A stretch of DNA of 64,000 bases from Planctomycetaceae bacterium (GCA_014762625.1 JABURQ010000087.1:1-64000), one strand, 5' to 3'; numbered from the stretch's first letter, positions 1 through 9,135 are shown. Notes: generated by a model not told the origin, from the letters alone. Translations and numbers: made by a program.

Positions 1-391
1 CCGACCTGCAAGGGCCACACAATCATCTATCCACCAACCAAATTGTCAAAGATCAAAGGACAACGGTGTTGTCCAAAATCGCTGTGATCTCGCGAGTGAC
101 CGCGAGAAGGGAAAGCGTGTTTCCCAGCGGCTCCCCATCGGGGAAGGACAGATCTTATCGGCAGAAGGTTCGATGTCAACGCACACGGACCGGAAAAATT
201 TCCCGGTTTTTCAGACTTTTTGCGAGAGGGTGGAAAAGCGACTCCTCAGGACGCCGGTTCGAGTACCTCAAGAATTCATCTCTACGAGACGGGAATTGTG
301 GTGCATCGCCGGTCCTCCGGGATTAAGCTCTAGCTTGAAGAGCAATCGCCCGCGATGACTTCCGAACCATCTCTCCGTGAAGGTATCCAAA
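1..391. other. Upstream region without a gene
   Basis: I see no convincing gene here. The short open frames lack a plausible Shine-Dalgarno site and their translations (Arg/Ser-rich) look like noise. The last part carries the ribosome-binding region of the next gene. Confidence 0.5.
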
Positions 392-1645
392 ATGAGTGAG
401 AACGAAGAACAACAACCTGCTGAAACCCCCGCAGAGTCGTCTGCGGAGACCAGTGCTCCCCCCGCAGAGTCCAGTGCTTCCAAAGAGAAGAAAAAGCGAA
501 ACCCGGTCGAGAAGATGTTGGTCTGGGGAGTGATCGCCGTCGGTCTGATTGTGGTGGCGATCGAAGCGCGGGCCAAGCTCGGCTACGACATGACGTTGAG
601 TGGTTTGACTAAGCGGCTGGAGGAGATTGACGCCGCGGAGGGGGACAGCCTCAGTATGGATATGGATGGGGTCAAATCGTATCTCAAGTTCGGTCCGAAA
701 CTTCACGAGGTCGAAGAAGACGGCAATCTGAAGAAAGCTCGCTGGATCGAATGGTACTCTCTGGCCAAGCCGGATGCTTACCGCTTGAAGCTGATCTTTG
801 ATGAGGACGGCACCTTTCTGTTCGTCGAGACGACCGATCCTCCCGAGCCGCCCGCACCGGAACCGAGCGAAGACGACGAGGATGGCGATATCGACGGAGG
901 GATGCCGGGGGGGCCGGGCGGTGGTGGCCCGGGAGCTGGCGGACCTCCCTCCGGAGCGATGGCTGGTGGAGAAGGCGGAGGTCAGGGAGCCGAGGGAGGT
1001 CGTCGTGGCGGCGGTCGTCGTAACGGCTTGCTCGGACTGTTGGGGATTGACGAAGTGATGACGGAACTCAATCTGACCGACGATCAGATATCGAAGGTAG
1101 AGGCGTTCGCCGAGACGATTCAGGCGGAAATGTCTTCATCGGGCATGCGGGAAATCTTCGGTCAAATGCGGGAGGCGACCGACGAGGAGCGCGAGAAGCT
1201 GAGAGAGCAGATTCAATCCTTACGAAATGAGATTGAGCAGAAGGTTGCTGCCGGACTGGCCGACATGCTCGACGAAGAGCAGTTGAATCGTTTGATGCAG
1301 ATCGAATGGCAACGTCAAGGGACCGCGGCGCTGGCGACGGATGCCGTGGCCGTGAAATTGGAACTGACCGAAGAGCAGCAGAAGAAACTTGCTGAGTTGA
1401 ACGAGAGTCGGCAAAGCGAGATGCGGGAGCTGGGATTCCAAGCTTCGCCAGAAGAACGGCAGACCGTCACGGATAAGTATGATGCCGAATTTCTGGCCGT
1501 ATTGACGGACGACCAGAAAGCATTGTGGGTGGAATTGCAGGGGGCGGACTTCGATCTCCCGGAGCCACAGCGTGGCGGCGGAGGCCGAGGTGGTGACGGT
1601 GGTGGAGAGCGTCCCGAACGACCGCAACGTCCGGAAGCGGAATAA
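392..1645 (+). CDS. Membrane-anchored protein with LTxxQ-like segments and Gly-rich linker
   Basis: A 417-residue protein of unknown function and a recognisable planctomycete type. An acidic Ser/Ala/Pro-rich N-terminus and a basic patch (KEKKKR) precede one membrane helix at about residues 42-58, so the bulk should lie outside the cytoplasmic membrane. Residues 164-211 are a Gly/Arg-rich linker. Two LTxxQ-like segments follow (LNLTDDQ near 226, LELTEEQ near 323), resembling Spy/CpxP-type helical modules, with other Glu/Gln/Arg-rich helices. The tail is again Gly/Arg/Pro-rich. ATG 392 is chosen over an in-frame GTG at 377 because a GAAGGT site lies just upstream of it. Function is not inferred. 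Confidence 0.85.
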   Translation: MSENEEQQPAETPAESSAETSAPPAESSASKEKKKRNPVEKMLVWGVIAVGLIVVAIEARAKLGYDMTLSGLTKRLEEIDAAEGDSLSMDMDGVKSYLKFGPKLHEVEEDGNLKKARWIEWYSLAKPDAYRLKLIFDEDGTFLFVETTDPPEPPAPEPSEDDEDGDIDGGMPGGPGGGGPGAGGPPSGAMAGGEGGGQGAEGGRRGGGRRNGLLGLLGIDEVMTELNLTDDQISKVEAFAETIQAEMSSSGMREIFGQMREATDEEREKLREQIQSLRNEIEQKVAAGLADMLDEEQLNRLMQIEWQRQGTAALATDAVAVKLELTEEQQKKLAELNESRQSEMRELGFQASPEERQTVTDKYDAEFLAVLTDDQKALWVELQGADFDLPEPQRGGGGRGGDGGGERPERPQRPEAE

Positions 1646-1720
1646 TTCCCTCGCGTCGTCACGTCCGATGTGCGAAAACTCGTGATCTGATGCGGATCTC
1701 TTCACGTAGGCGATGAAAGA

Positions 1721-1737
1721 GCGCATGAATCATGCGC
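1721..1737. repeat. Perfect 7-bp hairpin upstream of the TerC gene
   Basis: GCGCATG, a 3-base loop AAT, then CATGCGC: a perfect inverted repeat 63 bases ahead of the TerC-family start. No T-run follows, so it is not a classical terminator. It could be an operator or an mRNA hairpin in the leader. Confidence 0.35.
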
Positions 1738-1800
1738 CGACGTTCGTTACACTAGTCGGGCCGCTTGACATCCTGACCCCGCAACGAGAGCCGCCGTCTC

Positions 1801-2562
1801 ATGGTTGAACTACTGACGAATCCCGCTAACTGGGTCGCGTTTTTGACGCTGACGAGTCTCGAAATTGTTCTCGGTATCGACAATATCGTCTTCATCTCCA
1901 TTCTGTCCGGGAAACTTCCCCAGGAACAGCAAGCGAAAGCCCGTAATCTCGGTCTGTTGTTGGCGATGGGGGCGCGCATCCTGCTGCTGTTGGCGATCAG
2001 TTGGATTATGGGACTCACCGAGGAGCTGTTTTCGGTCATGGGACACCACTTTACCGGCCAGCACCTGATTCTGCTCACGGGCGGGATCTTTCTTGTGGGG
2101 AAGGCGACAACGGAAATTCACCACAAGCTCGAAGGGGACGACCGTTCAGAGGTTAAGGGGACGGCGACTTTCTGGGGTGTGCTCGTGCAGATTATGCTGC
2201 TGGATATCGTCTTTTCGCTCGATTCGGTCATCACCGCAGTCGGTATGGTCGATGAGATCGCAGTGATGATTGGGGCTGTGATTGTTGCAGTGGGAGTCAT
2301 GCTTATATCGGCTGGACCGATTGCGGACTTTGTCGAGCGACATCCTACAGTGAAAATGCTGGCATTGAGCTTTTTATTGTTGATTGGAGTGACGCTTATT
2401 GCCGAAGGTTTTGAACAGCACATCGAAAAAGGCTACATCTATTTCGCGATGGGCTTCAGCGTCTTCGTCGAGATGCTCAATCTCAAAGTGAGAAAATCGA
2501 AGAAGAAGGCGGTCAAGTTCCACGAGTCACTGGAGACGACAGCGGAATCAGCGGAGATGTAA
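1801..2562 (+). CDS. TerC family integral membrane protein
   Basis: A 253-residue polytopic membrane protein of the TerC family (YkoY/YgdQ-like branch). It has about seven hydrophobic segments and the family's two Asp-containing helix motifs, EIVLGIDNIVFI near residues 21-32 and DIVFSLDSVITA near 137-148. Family members are linked to tellurite resistance and, in characterised cases, to metal (manganese) export; which cation this one handles cannot be read from sequence. The C-terminus is short and basic (KVRKSKKK) with no CBS or CorC domain. It appears monocistronic; the Shine-Dalgarno site is weak. Confidence 0.9.
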   Translation: MVELLTNPANWVAFLTLTSLEIVLGIDNIVFISILSGKLPQEQQAKARNLGLLLAMGARILLLLAISWIMGLTEELFSVMGHHFTGQHLILLTGGIFLVGKATTEIHHKLEGDDRSEVKGTATFWGVLVQIMLLDIVFSLDSVITAVGMVDEIAVMIGAVIVAVGVMLISAGPIADFVERHPTVKMLALSFLLLIGVTLIAEGFEQHIEKGYIYFAMGFSVFVEMLNLKVRKSKKKAVKFHESLETTAESAEM

Positions 2563-2629
2563 AATATACCATTGAAAAAACTCGATTCGGCGAGTCCCAG
2601 GGACAGAGGACTCCACAGGTTGATCAATC

Positions 2630-3868
2630 ATGACGAGAGACTCGAAGCCTGTCAAAAATTCACAGTACGGTTTTATGCTTTGGCATGGAATGACCCTGGG
2701 AGATCTGCGGCGTTTTTTCAAAAAACGCCCCGCTTTGCATTGGACGAAGATGGCCCGCCTGATGGGGCTTCCCTTCTCGGGAGCTTATAACTCGCTGCTC
2801 GGGACGTTGGACTCTCTCATTTATGATTCCCGGGTCCGCAACACACAAATCGAACAACCGCCGTTGTTTATTCTCGGTTACTGGCGAAGCGGAACGACGC
2901 TACTGCACAATCTGTTGCATCAGGATCCCAACTTTCAAAGCCTGAACACCTACCAGGCTCTCTTCCCGAGTCATTTTCTACTGACGGAAAAACTCGTCAC
3001 GCGGATCCCGCTCCTCTTTTCTTCCAGGCCGATGGATAACATGAAGGTGACGTGGACTTCCCCTCAGGAAGACGACATGGCGTTGTGTATTCAAAGCCAG
3101 ATCTCCGCTTATATGCTGCTCGCGGATCCTGTGCAACGCGACTGGTTTTGGAAATGTCTCGACTTGAGCCAACTGTCGTCGGATCAATATCAGAACTGGA
3201 AGGATTCATTCCTGGGTCTCCTCAAAAGATTGACGTATCGGGATCGTCGTCAGATTTTGATCAAGTCTCCCAGTCACACCTATCACATTCCGCAGATTCT
3301 CGAACTGTTTCCGGATGCTCGATTTGTCTATATCCATCGCAATCCGTATCACGTCTTTCGCTCGTCGGTCCATCTTCGACGCCGCGGGATCGAAGAAAAC
3401 TGTTTGGGGAAATCGGAGTTCGAATTCGAGGGACACGAAGAGGATGTGATCGCTTCCTTCAAGTACGGCTTTGAAAAGTACGAACGGGATCGTCGTTTGA
3501 TTCCCGATAATCGGTTGCACGAAGTCGCTTTCGAAGATTTGGAAGTGGATCCGCTGGCGACGATTGAATCCATTTACGAATCGCTGGAGCTGCCCGGCTT
3601 TGATGTCGTCGAGAAAGCCCTGACGCCGGAGATCGAGAAGCTGAGGGCGTATCGTAAGAATCAATTTGCGGACGATCCCGCCTGGGTCAACCGCGTCTAC
3701 GAGGAATTGCAGGCCTTCTATGAGCGGTTCGGTTACCCGGCTCCCGACACCGCCGCGCCGAGCGTTAAGCAACCTGTCTCTCAGCCGTACCTGTTGAAAA
3801 CAGACTCTCCCAGGAAGCCTTCCGCGGCGTCTGCGGAATTGGAAAAAGTGTCTGAAAAGGCCGGATAG
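2630..3868 (+). CDS. Sulfotransferase family protein
   Basis: A 412-residue PAPS-dependent sulfotransferase-like protein. The 5'-phosphosulfate-binding loop is visible as GYWRSGTTLLHNLL near residues 83-96. The 3'-phosphate-binding segment follows in the middle of the protein (FVYIHRNPYHVFRSS). Residues between them (WFWKCLDLSQL and neighbours) fit the helical acceptor-binding part of Sulfotransfer_3-type proteins. There is no signal peptide or membrane helix. The last 50 residues are Pro/Ser/Lys-rich and probably unstructured. Family members transfer sulfate from PAPS to carbohydrates, lipids or small molecules; the acceptor is unknown and no sugar-pathway gene adjoins it. Confidence 0.85.
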   Translation: MTRDSKPVKNSQYGFMLWHGMTLGDLRRFFKKRPALHWTKMARLMGLPFSGAYNSLLGTLDSLIYDSRVRNTQIEQPPLFILGYWRSGTTLLHNLLHQDPNFQSLNTYQALFPSHFLLTEKLVTRIPLLFSSRPMDNMKVTWTSPQEDDMALCIQSQISAYMLLADPVQRDWFWKCLDLSQLSSDQYQNWKDSFLGLLKRLTYRDRRQILIKSPSHTYHIPQILELFPDARFVYIHRNPYHVFRSSVHLRRRGIEENCLGKSEFEFEGHEEDVIASFKYGFEKYERDRRLIPDNRLHEVAFEDLEVDPLATIESIYESLELPGFDVVEKALTPEIEKLRAYRKNQFADDPAWVNRVYEELQAFYERFGYPAPDTAAPSVKQPVSQPYLLKTDSPRKPSAASAELEKVSEKAG

Positions 3869-3907
3869 GCTGCGAGCAGATTTCGGCTTCGATAATAGTG
3901 TGGTCCG

Positions 3908-4537
3908 ATGAAAGAACACGTGAACGAGTCGTGGCGTTTCCTGCGGACGACGGCCATCGGAGGAATTCTATTTCTTCTGCCGCTGGCGGTGATCGGTGGT
4001 ATCCTGGGTTACCTCTACTCGATGGTGATCGTGATCTACGAGCCGCTGAAGGAATGGATCCCGGTCAGTACGGCGAGCGGCGTCGCGATACTTTTTTCAA
4101 TGGCGGTGGGAATTTTAATCTGCCTTTGCTTCCTGGCAGGGATCCTGGCCCGACGCGCTCTCGCGAGGCGTTTTACCAAAACGGTCGAGCGACAGTTGAC
4201 GATGCTCTTTCCCAAATACGCCATCTATAAGGACATCCTCGCCGGCAATATCGGCGGGGAGGATGCAACTCCGTCTTTAACTCCCGTACGCGTGGAAATG
4301 CAGGATCGTATTCAGATCGGTTACGAGTCGGGACGGACTCCGGACGGATTGGTGATCGTGTATCTTCCCGGCGCTCCCGATCCCTGGAACGGGTGCGTGG
4401 CGATGGTCAAACCGGAGCAAATCTCACCTCTCGAAGTCGATTTCAACGAAACAGCCGCGATTTGCGAACGTTTAGGACGCGAATCGGAGAAGTTGTTGAC
4501 AAAGCCGGGGGGCGTCCCTCACCCTGAAGAGCCATGA
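3908..4537 (+). CDS. DUF502 family membrane protein
   Basis: A 209-residue protein matching the DUF502 family. Two membrane helices (about residues 17-40 and 59-80) are followed by a soluble domain holding the family-typical stretch around VERQLTMLFPKYAIYKDI and the segment DGLVIVYLPGAPDPWNGCVAMV. Function in the family is unknown. Its stop overlaps the start of the ABC transporter ATPase gene by four bases (ATGA), so the two are probably co-translated, but a functional link to betaine import is only an inference from that overlap. Confidence 0.85.
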   Translation: MKEHVNESWRFLRTTAIGGILFLLPLAVIGGILGYLYSMVIVIYEPLKEWIPVSTASGVAILFSMAVGILICLCFLAGILARRALARRFTKTVERQLTMLFPKYAIYKDILAGNIGGEDATPSLTPVRVEMQDRIQIGYESGRTPDGLVIVYLPGAPDPWNGCVAMVKPEQISPLEVDFNETAAICERLGRESEKLLTKPGGVPHPEEP

Positions 4538-5310
4538 TTACTCTCTCTGACATCCGGAAATCTTACGACGGCGGAAAAACTTTTGCTGTGGACGGGATTT
4601 CGCTGGAGATTGCGGACGGCGAATTTCTGGCGATCGTGGGGGAATCGGGCTGTGGTAAAACGACATTGATGAAGTCGATCAATCGACTGAATCCGATGAC
4701 GTCGGGAACCATCGAAATTGACGGCGATGATATTTCGGCTCTCGATCCCGTTTTGCTGCGACGCCGAATTGGTTACGTGTTTCAACGGATCGGCCTGTTC
4801 CCGCATTTGACGGTTGGCGAAAACGTGGCAACCGTTCCCCGGCTGCTGAAATGGGACGAGGGGGATGTTTCCCGTCGCGTGGACGAATTGCTTAATTTGG
4901 TGAATCTAGTGCCCGAAGATTATCGGGATCGTCGCAGCAAGGATCTCTCGGGGGGACAACAACAGCGGGTCGGTCTGGCCCGCGCGTTGGCCGGTCGTCC
5001 GTCCATCATGCTGATGGATGAGCCGTTCGGAGCGCTCGACCCGATGACCCGTGACCAATTACAGGAAGACTATCAACAACTGCACCGGGAATTGAGCCTG
5101 ACGACTATTATGGTCACGCACGATATGGTCGAAGCGTTGCTGATGGCGGATCGGATTGCCGTCATGTCGGCAGGGCAAGTGATGCAAGTCGGAACTCCGC
5201 AAGAATTGATGACCAATCCCCGGAATGACACAGTCGAATCATTTGTGGCCACACCGAAACGCCAGGCGGACCGCCTGGAAGCCCTGGCGAATCAGGGAGG
5301 CAGCGCATGA
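4534..5310 (+). CDS. Glycine betaine/choline-type ABC transporter ATP-binding protein
   Basis: A 258-residue ABC ATPase of the OpuCA/OsmV (quaternary amine) type. Walker A is GESGCGKTT, the Q-loop region reads GYVFQRIGLFPHLTV, the signature is LSGGQQQRVGLARAL, and Walker B is IMLMDEPFGALDP with the switch His in VTHD. The protein ends soon after the core and lacks the C-terminal CBS pair found in many OpuCA/ProV proteins, so osmotic sensing through CBS domains is not expected. It overlaps the upstream DUF502 gene and the downstream permease gene by four bases each, forming a tight operon. The substrate is assigned through the fused binding domain of the partner. Confidence 0.9.
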   Translation: MITLSDIRKSYDGGKTFAVDGISLEIADGEFLAIVGESGCGKTTLMKSINRLNPMTSGTIEIDGDDISALDPVLLRRRIGYVFQRIGLFPHLTVGENVATVPRLLKWDEGDVSRRVDELLNLVNLVPEDYRDRRSKDLSGGQQQRVGLARALAGRPSIMLMDEPFGALDPMTRDQLQEDYQQLHRELSLTTIMVTHDMVEALLMADRIAVMSAGQVMQVGTPQELMTNPRNDTVESFVATPKRQADRLEALANQGGSA

Positions 5311-6926
5311 ATTCTCTCTGGACGGAACTGGTCGATCTGCCCGCGAATCTTTCTCATCATCTCCTGATCAGCATTTTGTCGTTGCTGTTGGGGATTCTGG
5401 TCAGCCTTCCGCTGGCGCTCTTGGCGATTCGCAAAAAATCGTTTCAGGCTCCGGTGTTGACCTTCGTCAGTATTGTGCAAACCATCCCGTCGCTGGCGTT
5501 GCTGGCGCTGATGGTGCCGGTGCTGGTCGGGGTGAATTATCTGTTGACGCCGGTCACCGGTTTGTCGCTACCGGAACTCGGTTTTATTCCCACGATCGTC
5601 GCCTTAACCCTCTACAGCCTGCTGCCGATATTGCGAAACTCCGTGACCGGGTTGTTGAATGTCGATCCCGCGATCAAGGAGGCTGCCAAAGGGGTCGGCA
5701 TGACTCCCCGACAGTCTCTCTGGAAAGTGGAGTTGCCGTTGGCGTTGCCGGTGATTGTGGCGGGGATTCGGACGGCGACCGTCTGGACGGTGGGGATTGC
5801 CACGCTGGCCACGCCGGTCGGTCAGAAATGTCTGGGGAACTTCATCTTTCGGGGTTTGCAGACTCGGAACTGGACGTCGGTGCTGGTCGGTTGCGTCGCC
5901 GCGGCGTGTCTGGCGATCGTTTTGGACAGTTTGATCGGACGATTGCAGCAGGCAATCGAAGACCGAAAGACGACCACCATCAAACGAACCGGCGGCGTTC
6001 TGGCGTTCATTCTGGTGTTCGGCCTGTCGGCTCCGGCTCTCTTCGCCGCTTTCCAACAGGCGCCGGAAGGATCCTCGCCGCAAGCGATCTCCGAGACGTC
6101 TGAAACCACTCAGGCAGAACAGGAACCGATCGTCGTTGGAGCCAAAACCTTCACGGAACAATTCATCCTCGCGGAACTGATGACTCAGCGTCTCGAAGCA
6201 GCCGGGCTTCCGGTGACCAAAAAAGAATCGCTCGGATCGACGATCATTTTTGACGGTTTGACCACCGGTGAGATTGATGTCTACGTCGATTACACCGGAA
6301 CGATCTGGTCGAATCATATGCAGCGCGAAGGGACAAAAGCTCCGTGGAAGATTCTGGTGGAGATGTCGGCTTGGCTGGAAGAGGAGCACGGCATTCGCAC
6401 GCTCGGCACGCTCGGTTTCGAAAACGCTTATGCATTAGCCATGAGACGAGAAGATGCCCAACGCCTGGGGATCGAAACGATCGCCGATCTCGCCGAACAG
6501 GCTCCCGATCTGACCATCGGGGGGGACTTCGAATTCTTCGGGCGTCCGGAATGGAAAGCATTGGAACAAAGCTACGGTTTGAGCTTCGGCGAAAAGACCT
6601 CTTACGAATCGACTTTCATGTACGAAGCGATCAAGCGGGACGAAGTCGATGTGATCTCGGCGTTCTCCACCGATGGACGCATCGAGGCTTACGAATTAGT
6701 CATCCTGGACGATCCGCGTCAGGCGATCCCTCCGTACGATGCGGCCATCCTGCTTTCCGAAGATGTGGCCGACAATCAAGATGTTGTCGACGCGCTCTCG
6801 CCGTTGATCGAGGAGATCAAGCCCTTCCAGATGCGTCGCGCGAACTTACGCGTGGATCGAGAGAAGGATAAACGCACCGTCAAGGAGACGGCGGAATGGT
6901 TGTGGGACGAGATTGAGGATCGTTAG
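5307..6926 (+). CDS. Glycine betaine/choline-type ABC permease fused to substrate-binding domain
   Basis: A 539-residue fusion. Residues about 1-215 are a BPD_transp_1 permease with five to six helices and an EAA-like loop (IKEAAKGVGMTPRQSLWKVELP). A further helix near 228-248 leads into an OpuAC-type periplasmic binding domain from about 270 to the end (VGAKTFTEQFILAELM and GEIDVYVDYTGTIW are typical of OpuCC/OsmX). Such TMD-binding-protein fusions are known in quaternary-amine importers such as BusAB/OpuC relatives. Together with the upstream ATPase it makes a complete importer in two genes, probably for osmoprotectants. The exact ligand (betaine, choline, carnitine) is not determined. Confidence 0.88.
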   Translation: MNSLWTELVDLPANLSHHLLISILSLLLGILVSLPLALLAIRKKSFQAPVLTFVSIVQTIPSLALLALMVPVLVGVNYLLTPVTGLSLPELGFIPTIVALTLYSLLPILRNSVTGLLNVDPAIKEAAKGVGMTPRQSLWKVELPLALPVIVAGIRTATVWTVGIATLATPVGQKCLGNFIFRGLQTRNWTSVLVGCVAAACLAIVLDSLIGRLQQAIEDRKTTTIKRTGGVLAFILVFGLSAPALFAAFQQAPEGSSPQAISETSETTQAEQEPIVVGAKTFTEQFILAELMTQRLEAAGLPVTKKESLGSTIIFDGLTTGEIDVYVDYTGTIWSNHMQREGTKAPWKILVEMSAWLEEEHGIRTLGTLGFENAYALAMRREDAQRLGIETIADLAEQAPDLTIGGDFEFFGRPEWKALEQSYGLSFGEKTSYESTFMYEAIKRDEVDVISAFSTDGRIEAYELVILDDPRQAIPPYDAAILLSEDVADNQDVVDALSPLIEEIKPFQMRRANLRVDREKDKRTVKETAEWLWDEIEDR

Positions 6927-7187
6927 CAGCCCGTTCCCAGGAAATCCCTCTCTCTGTGATCTGATGATGGAATCTCGCGCAGGCAGTGAGTAAGCTGAGT
7001 CTCGAATCCCTGTATCCTCCTGTGGTTTTTCGGCAAGACGAACGTGCCCAACCGCCACATTTGTTTTGTGGAGTGAGAGTTAACTGAGCCGCTCGCGCAA
7101 GTGGCTCGAATGAGCAATTACCCACGAACAATAGACATCCCGCCTCGCGTCATTCATTCCCTCCCTCCCTGACACGAAAGACCTGCC

Positions 7188-8288
7188 GTGACTCAAACCA
7201 TCGTCGGTACGAACAAGTACGATCTCGACACGCCCGCCCTCTGCATCGATCTCGACATCATGGAGTCCAACATCGAGAAAATGGCCTCCTACATGACCGA
7301 ACGGGGCAAGCAATGGCGACCGCACGTCAAATGTCATAAAACCCCCGCCATCTCCTGGCAGCAGATCAAAGCGGGAGCGATCGGCGTCACCAGTGCCAAA
7401 GTCTCCGAAGCGGAAGTCTTCGCCTTCGCCGGCATCACCGACATCCTGATCGCCAACATGGTGATCGGCGAGAAGAAGCATCGTCGCATCGCGGCCCTCT
7501 GCAGAATCGCCGACCCCATCCTCGCCTGCGACCACTACGCCCAGGCCGAAATGCTCTCCCGCATCTGCGTCGAGATGGGGGTGAAATGTCGCACGATTAT
7601 CGAACTCGATATCGGCCTGGAACGGGTCGGCATCAAGCCGGGACACGATACGCTCGAACTCGCTCAGGGGATGGACAAGCTCCCCGGCATCGAACTGGTC
7701 GGCATCATGGGTTACGAAGGGCACCTGCTGCGGATCAAGGATCAGGAGGAGAAGAAGACCAAAATCGGCGCAGCGATGCAGATTCTCGCCAAAGCCAAAG
7801 ACGACTTCGAGAAGCACGGACTGAATTGCGAAATCGTTTCCGCCGGCGGGACCGGTTCGTATCAGATCACCTCAGATGTCGATTGCATCACCGAGCTACA
7901 GGCGGGAGGCGGCATCTTTGCCGAGCCGTTCTATCTGGAGGAATGCACCGTCGCGGGTCTGGAGTCCGCGGTAACGGTGCTGGCGACCGTCAACAGTCGT
8001 CCCGTTCTGGAACGGGCGATTCTCGACATCGGTCGCAAGACCATCAATCCCGACGTCTTCATGCCGCGCGTGAAGGGGATTGAGGGAGCGAACGTCGTCG
8101 CCCTCTCCGCCGAGCATTGCAAAGTGGAACTCGAAGGGCAGGCCCAGGATCTGAAGATCGGTGAGAAGGTCGAGCTTTATCCCGGCTACAACGACTTCAC
8201 GACCATCCTGCATGAGAACTTCTACGGCATACGAAATGAGAAAGTGGAGATCGTCTGGCCGACGGCGGCTCGTGGGAAGTTGCAGTGA
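7188..8288 (+). CDS. D-threonine aldolase / D-serine dehydratase-like PLP enzyme
   Basis: A 366-residue fold-type III (alanine racemase-like) PLP enzyme. The N-terminal barrel starts with LDTPALCIDLDIMESNI and has the probable PLP-lysine in RPHVKCHKTP near residues 44-53. The C-terminal domain ends in the family pattern EIVWPTAARGKL. Relatives cleave D-threonine or dehydrate D-serine using a metal bound by a His-x-Cys/Asp pair. Here the equivalent stretch reads PGYNDFTT, so the His position appears to be Tyr while the Asp is kept; activity may differ. The start is GTG at 7188. It stands alone between long intergenic regions. Confidence 0.85.
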   Translation: MTQTIVGTNKYDLDTPALCIDLDIMESNIEKMASYMTERGKQWRPHVKCHKTPAISWQQIKAGAIGVTSAKVSEAEVFAFAGITDILIANMVIGEKKHRRIAALCRIADPILACDHYAQAEMLSRICVEMGVKCRTIIELDIGLERVGIKPGHDTLELAQGMDKLPGIELVGIMGYEGHLLRIKDQEEKKTKIGAAMQILAKAKDDFEKHGLNCEIVSAGGTGSYQITSDVDCITELQAGGGIFAEPFYLEECTVAGLESAVTVLATVNSRPVLERAILDIGRKTINPDVFMPRVKGIEGANVVALSAEHCKVELEGQAQDLKIGEKVELYPGYNDFTTILHENFYGIRNEKVEIVWPTAARGKLQ

Positions 8289-8629
8289 GTGAGGTTTTAG
8301 GAGTGAGGGATTAGGATTTAGTTCTTGACGCAAAGACGCGGAGTAAAAGAGAAACGCAAAGTGTGGAACACGGACGAGACGGGGAAAACTGATTTTCACT
8401 TAGGCAGATCGTGTTTGTGTGAAGTTGACTTGATTAGAGAATTGCTGGATCAATGTGTAAGATTTCGAAGATTAGAGCCGCCGACGGGAGTCGGCAGGGG
8501 ATCGCGCAGGACAATGGCGAATAGTATTCGAGTCTGCTACCCGTTAGGCAAGAACCGTTTAGAAACCGTGGGCAAGCGGCCAACGCGATAGCGTGCGGTT
8601 TGCTAGATAATCTAATACAGAGTCTCTTC
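8289..8629. other. Intergenic region with left arm of an inverted repeat
   Basis: There is no gene. It begins with a low-complexity GTGAGTGAGG / TTAGGATTTAG tract and then the left 37-bp arm of an inverted repeat (8325-8361). The remainder is moderately AT-rich and I find no reading frame worth calling. Confidence 0.6.
8325..8361 (+). repeat. Left arm of imperfect inverted repeat around gene 8630-9079
   Basis: It starts TTGACGCAAAG and ends GAGAAACGCAAAG. The reverse complement of 9136-9172 matches it at 29 of 37 positions by my hand alignment, including both ends. The pair encloses one small hypothetical gene. Confidence 0.6.
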
Positions 8630-9079
8630 TCAGTCGACCTTTTGGATTTGTAATGACCGCACCCATTCTTCGGCTCGACCTGCTCCAATCAAACAATCAT
8701 GGTCATCAAATGCTAATAAGTAACTTGCTGATTTGTCTGTGACAAAAAACACAAAACCAAACGCTTCCGCCAGACATTCATGCAAACTCTCACCATCAGG
8801 GAAAACCCACATTAATTCGTCATCATCCCATTCTCGCAAAAATAGAATCGCTTGACCATCAGTAAGAAATTCTCTGATGCGTGACCACGCTTGAGGATCA
8901 TGCACTGACGATGTCGAAGAATTAATCATCACCCCCGGCGATTTGGAGTCAATCTCGTATTGCTTGTAAATGATCTCCCTTAATCTTTTAGCTTCAATCT
9001 TCTCTAAAGGATGCGCTGGAATCTTCAGGGATGACGTAACGTTCTCAATTTCTTCGCTGATAAAACTTCGTTTGGGCAT
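8630..9079 (-). CDS. Hypothetical protein in a repeat-bounded insert
   Basis: A 149-residue cytoplasmic protein that I do not recognise. It has no signal peptide, membrane helix or obvious catalytic motif. The N-terminal half is charged (IENVTSSLKIPAHPLEKIEAKRLREII). The second half looks like a compact alpha/beta domain with aromatic-rich strands (AILFLREWDDDELMWVF, AFGFVFFVTDKSASYLLAF, DDHDCLIGAG). An SMI1/KNR4-like or immunity-like small protein is conceivable but I cannot support it. The gene is visibly more AT-rich than its neighbours, is in the opposite orientation to the gene before it, and lies between inverted repeats at 8325-8361 and 9136-9172, which points to later acquisition. Confidence 0.75.
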   Translation of the reverse strand: MPKRSFISEEIENVTSSLKIPAHPLEKIEAKRLREIIYKQYEIDSKSPGVMINSSTSSVHDPQAWSRIREFLTDGQAILFLREWDDDELMWVFPDGESLHECLAEAFGFVFFVTDKSASYLLAFDDHDCLIGAGRAEEWVRSLQIQKVD

Positions 9080-9135
9080 AGTCTATTCGAGTTGCTGATG
9101 ATGTACGATGCAGAGGGAAATTCTACATTTACTTC

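Noticed and set aside
5225-6103. Plus-strand open frame of 292 codons inside the ABC permease fusion
   Set aside because: It is in another frame of a gene with clear permease and binding-protein motifs; its own translation is Gly/Arg/Ser-rich noise.
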